A stretch of DNA of 64,000 bases from Tamarix chinensis (Eukaryota > Streptophyta > Magnoliopsida > Caryophyllales > Tamaricaceae). Below the pieces are notes generated by a model. It worked only from the letters and a program-made list of their open reading frames with translations, searched no databases and was not told the origin of the DNA. The position numbers and the translations under genes were made by a program. Location of the stretch: positions 97,703,470 through 97,767,469 of the forward strand of contig CM060175.1 in the NCBI GenBank assembly GCA_030549775.1. The letters are read 5' to 3'. How positions within the stretch are numbered: position 1 is the first letter of the stretch; each line of letters opens with the position of its first letter. Positions 60,945 through 64,000 of the stretch are shown piece by piece.

Positions 60945-61815
60945 TCATCCTAGAGCTAGTCAAAGTTATTTCAATCCGACCAACATAGCCGGTGAAATTT
61001 AGCAACCTGATCCAACAGAAAACCGACCCGACCCTGAATATAATTGACTTATCCAAACCCTACTTATGACTCAACATCAATCCAATCCGATTTCAATTTG
61101 ACCTGAGATCAACATGAATTGATAAAACCGAATTCAATATAAACCAGTTATAATTATAAAAAATTGTACGTTTTATTATTTATTTAAATCATTTGAAAAT
61201 ATATTGTTCATAAATTGTATTCATTTTTCTTACTTTTACTGTGAACATCCTTATTTATCAACGATATTCTAAATTTCTAATTTCGTTGAGTTTTCTACAT
61301 TAAAACACAATATTAAAAAGTCATAATGTTATATAAACGAGTAGCAGTTAATAATATTATTTGCTTAATATATACATGTTTACATAAAGTTAAATTTAAT
61401 ATTTGCTTATGAGGTTCATGATTTGAATTAATTTTGGTGGTTGATGTCTGATTTTACCCAAACTTTGATTGCATTTCAGAGTGATCATAACATCACCTAA
61501 TCATTTATGCCAAGAAATGGGATATTTGATAATATTAATATCGACCACAAGTGCCTAACGACTACCAGATCAAACTTTTTTTTTTTAAACTCAGCTTGAA
61601 CCTTATCCAACTCATCAAAATTCAAAAAGATCTGAACCATCAAGATAACTCGAATCTAAAATCATTCAAACATCCCAAAATGAGCTAGCTTAGCTCAAAC
61701 CCGACCTAACCAATCAAGTTTACCCGAAATAGCCCGAACTTAACCTGATACAACCCGGATTTGCAGCAACCCGAACTCGAATTATAAAATGACCCAACCC
61801 GATTGCCATTTGTAC
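60945..61815. repeat. Decayed repeat with Gly/Pro-codon-like CCCGAAC words
   Basis: Two arms rich in ACCCGACC / CCGATT words lie around an AT-rich centre. The right end CCCAACCCGATTGCCATT is a typical plant hAT-related terminus in complement; the left terminus is not recognisable. Confidence 0.35.
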
Positions 61816-62958
61816 TTCTTTCCCCACCATCCACTCATAATCAAATTGAAACTAAAACGTTAGTAATTAATGATCGGAAATCAGATATGTAAACAACTAT
61901 AATGATCACTACCACTTTGCCTCCCTTCCATATTTATCTTCATTATTCATATTCATTTTTATATTCATCACTCCGTCAATTTAATTTACACGAATTGATA
62001 AATCAATCCAACAAAAGGTCAAGTAATACTATTAACTAACTGACTGAAGAATAATTGAATAAATTAGCATGATTACCTAACTAATGGTAGCATCTGCTGA
62101 GCGCATTTTCTTTCCATTTAATCTTCAACAATTCGGAAAAGGAAAGCACAAAAAAAAAAAAAAATCTCTTTGATTCAAGCAATCAACTCTAAATGTTAAT
62201 TTATCTGCCCAAAATAATAACAGATTGAAGCAAAATCAAATTAGTTCATGTATTCAATATATATATATTTAAATGTGAACAAATTGAAGCCAAAAAAAAA
62301 AGATCATCAATAACACAGTATGGGAACAGATATTGATCACATTTACAATAAAAAAGGAAAATATGGACCAATATTTTAGTATGGGAACAAGAGGAGAGGT
62401 GAGAGGTTGTGATTTGAGAGAGAGGGGGATAGGGACTCGTGAGATAGGAGGAAACAGAAGGAAAGAGATAGTGAGACATTGGGGAGGAGGGGGATGGTGT
62501 GGTGTTAGTTCTAGGAAGAGAAAAAAGATGAGGAAGTTGTAGGTGACAAGAAGATGGAGAAAATATAGTAGAAAAGAAAGATGAACAAAAATATAGAACA
62601 TGGATTTCAATCAAGGTAAAGTTCCATTAAAATTAATTGTCAAGCAACTTTTTTAGGAAAAGGTGGACGGTCAGCTAGTGCCCAGAAAATAGAAAAAATG
62701 AAAACACAAAGTGTCTGTTATGTTTGAAATTTGATTGGGTTATCCGGTGCAAAGAGCCGAAACACAAGGTTATTCTATGCAATCACCCATATACTAAGCT
62801 CAACCGTTGATATCCGATGCCGTTGGGGCAAAAATGTCCACTTAAGGGGTGAAAAATATTACTCGATGAACCACAGCTGTTAATCTTTACTCTGCTTGTT
62901 ATTATAAAATCATGGTTTTGATAAATGCTCACCACTGGCTTTGATCAACATCTATTAA

Positions 62959-63197
62959 GTGCTCGTTTGGTATGGGGGTAATAGGGGAGGAAAAATTACC
63001 CCCATATTTTCCATATCTTGTATAGTATAATTAAAATTAAAAAACTCTTTTTTGGACGAATATCTATTTTAGATTTTAATTTGTTCTAAAATGGGTATTT
63101 CATTGAAAATATTATTATTATTCTTAAATACTTAATATAAAAGACACAAAATAGGAATTTTTTTTCCTACCCTATTATTCCCAAGCCAAACAATTCC
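62959..63197. mobile_element. Tourist-like MITE candidate
   Basis: The left end GTGCTCGTTTGGTATGGGGG with TAATAGGG and the complement of the right end (GGAATTGTTTGGCTTGGGAA with TAATAGGG) form an imperfect inverted pair. TAA flanks both sides (62956-62958, 63198-63200). Confidence 0.5.
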
Positions 63198-64000
63198 TAA
63201 AAACTTATAATTGTGGTAGTGTGCACACACAAAAGAATGAAAGAAAAAACTTGCCGAGTCTGAGAAAACTCTACATGTGGATGAGATGAGGAAATTGTTA
63301 AGTAATGACTCTTTTATTGTCTATAAAACTCAGGTTGAATGGATCACACATACCCGGACCTCAGCTTATGACTCCTGCCGGTTTTATAATATAAGAAGTA
63401 TTAGGTTTTCAATTTTGTTTTATAGTACAAGGCCTTTGACAAAAGTTATGAAAAATGAAATGATGTATTTTCTATTTTATCCCTCTTTTTCTCTTTATAA
63501 CATAAGGTCTTATATGAAAAGTAACACAAGTATAAGGGTATGTTAGGAATAGTAGATTTTTTTCCTTATGGATTTTGACACTTCTTACGGCGTGCTTGCT
63601 TCGGAAAGTCTCATATGATATAATCTACAAATGTTTAATATATTATTAATATTATTTTTATAATTAATATCTTTTCATTATTATTATTGTTTTTGTTATC
63701 ATCATCATCGTTATTATTATAATTATTATCATTAATTTTATATTATTAAAAATTTTCTGATCTTTGATCCGATTTTAAAATAAGGTGAGAAAACAGGCCC
63801 TTGATATGCATAAAAAACCCTAGTACCTCTTGTATTATGAAAAAGAGAGCATTGTATAGGAGTTTTATTTTCTTCATGGGAATGATGGCGGAGCGCTGGA
63901 GCCTGGGGCTGCCCAAGTGAGAACCCCCAACCTCAGCCTGCTTGCTGATCATTCCATTGAAAGTATTGAATTGTTGGCATGGCCTGTCTTTTACAAAGCA

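Larger units (their letters stand above)
60568..64000 (+). other. CWC15 intron continuing past the window end
   Basis: After the donor CGCAAG|GTAAGA there is no sequence resembling the remaining CWC15 exons. The region holds a stretch of CCGAACCCGACC-type words (about 60945-61810) typical of old hAT-like repeats, a MITE at 62959-63197, and otherwise AT-rich DNA. The frames in it are not supported. Confidence 0.6.

Noticed and set aside
63277..63546. 89-codon plus frame at the window end as a CWC15 exon
   Set aside because: It shows none of the conserved C-terminal CWC15 sequence and does not fit the intron phase.

Overview
The window is nuclear DNA of a flowering plant, most likely a woody eudicot. 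Three spliced genes with GT-AG introns and typical plant proteins sit in a dense layer of plant transposable elements: Ty1/copia, Ty3/gypsy, LINE, CACTA and hAT/Harbinger-type MITEs. I cannot name the species. There are no operons, CRISPR arrays, or tRNA genes that I could recognise.

Layout. 1-4639: a decayed gypsy end (+) inserted into a decayed copia element (-). 5029-5139 (-): the first coding exon of a farnesyl diphosphate synthase; the copia/gypsy nest occupies its first intron and the other exons would lie left of the window. 5752-6066: a hAT-type MITE. 6253-15485: a CACTA-like remnant with a 33-bp repeat array, split by a giant solo LTR (A, 6607-15445, 5-bp target duplication). A itself carries a 2979-bp Athila-like fragment flanked by a 215-bp direct repeat. 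16110-16815: a partial third LTR. 18101-31789: another giant LTR (C, minus), invaded by a truncated gypsy element (D), a hAT MITE and a giant solo LTR (B, 23700-28544). 33390-35300 is extremely AT-rich. 35575-37440 (-) is a 5'-truncated LINE. 40028-40515 is a near-500-bp fold-back.

41267-43131 (-) is a complete three-exon RING-H2 membrane protein gene. 44283-48861 is a copia element with both LTRs and a 5-bp target duplication but a dead interior carrying a MITE. 50722-52952 is a non-autonomous CACTA element with four 184-bp tandem units and a segment resembling 5S rRNA. 53600-64000 (+) is the spliceosomal CWC15 gene. It has one 5'UTR exon and five coding exons here; the 3' end lies beyond the window. 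Its large intron holds an antisense solo LTR, a 36-bp-arm hairpin and a deleted gypsy element with an inverted chromodomain fragment.

The three host genes are unrelated in function (isoprenoid synthesis, ubiquitin ligation, splicing). What links the window is serial nested transposition, with two of the three genes carrying retroelements inside introns. The least expected structures are the 215-bp duplication around the Athila-like fragment, the 5S-like segment inside a CACTA element, and the family of roughly 5-kb solo LTRs built around internal minisatellites.
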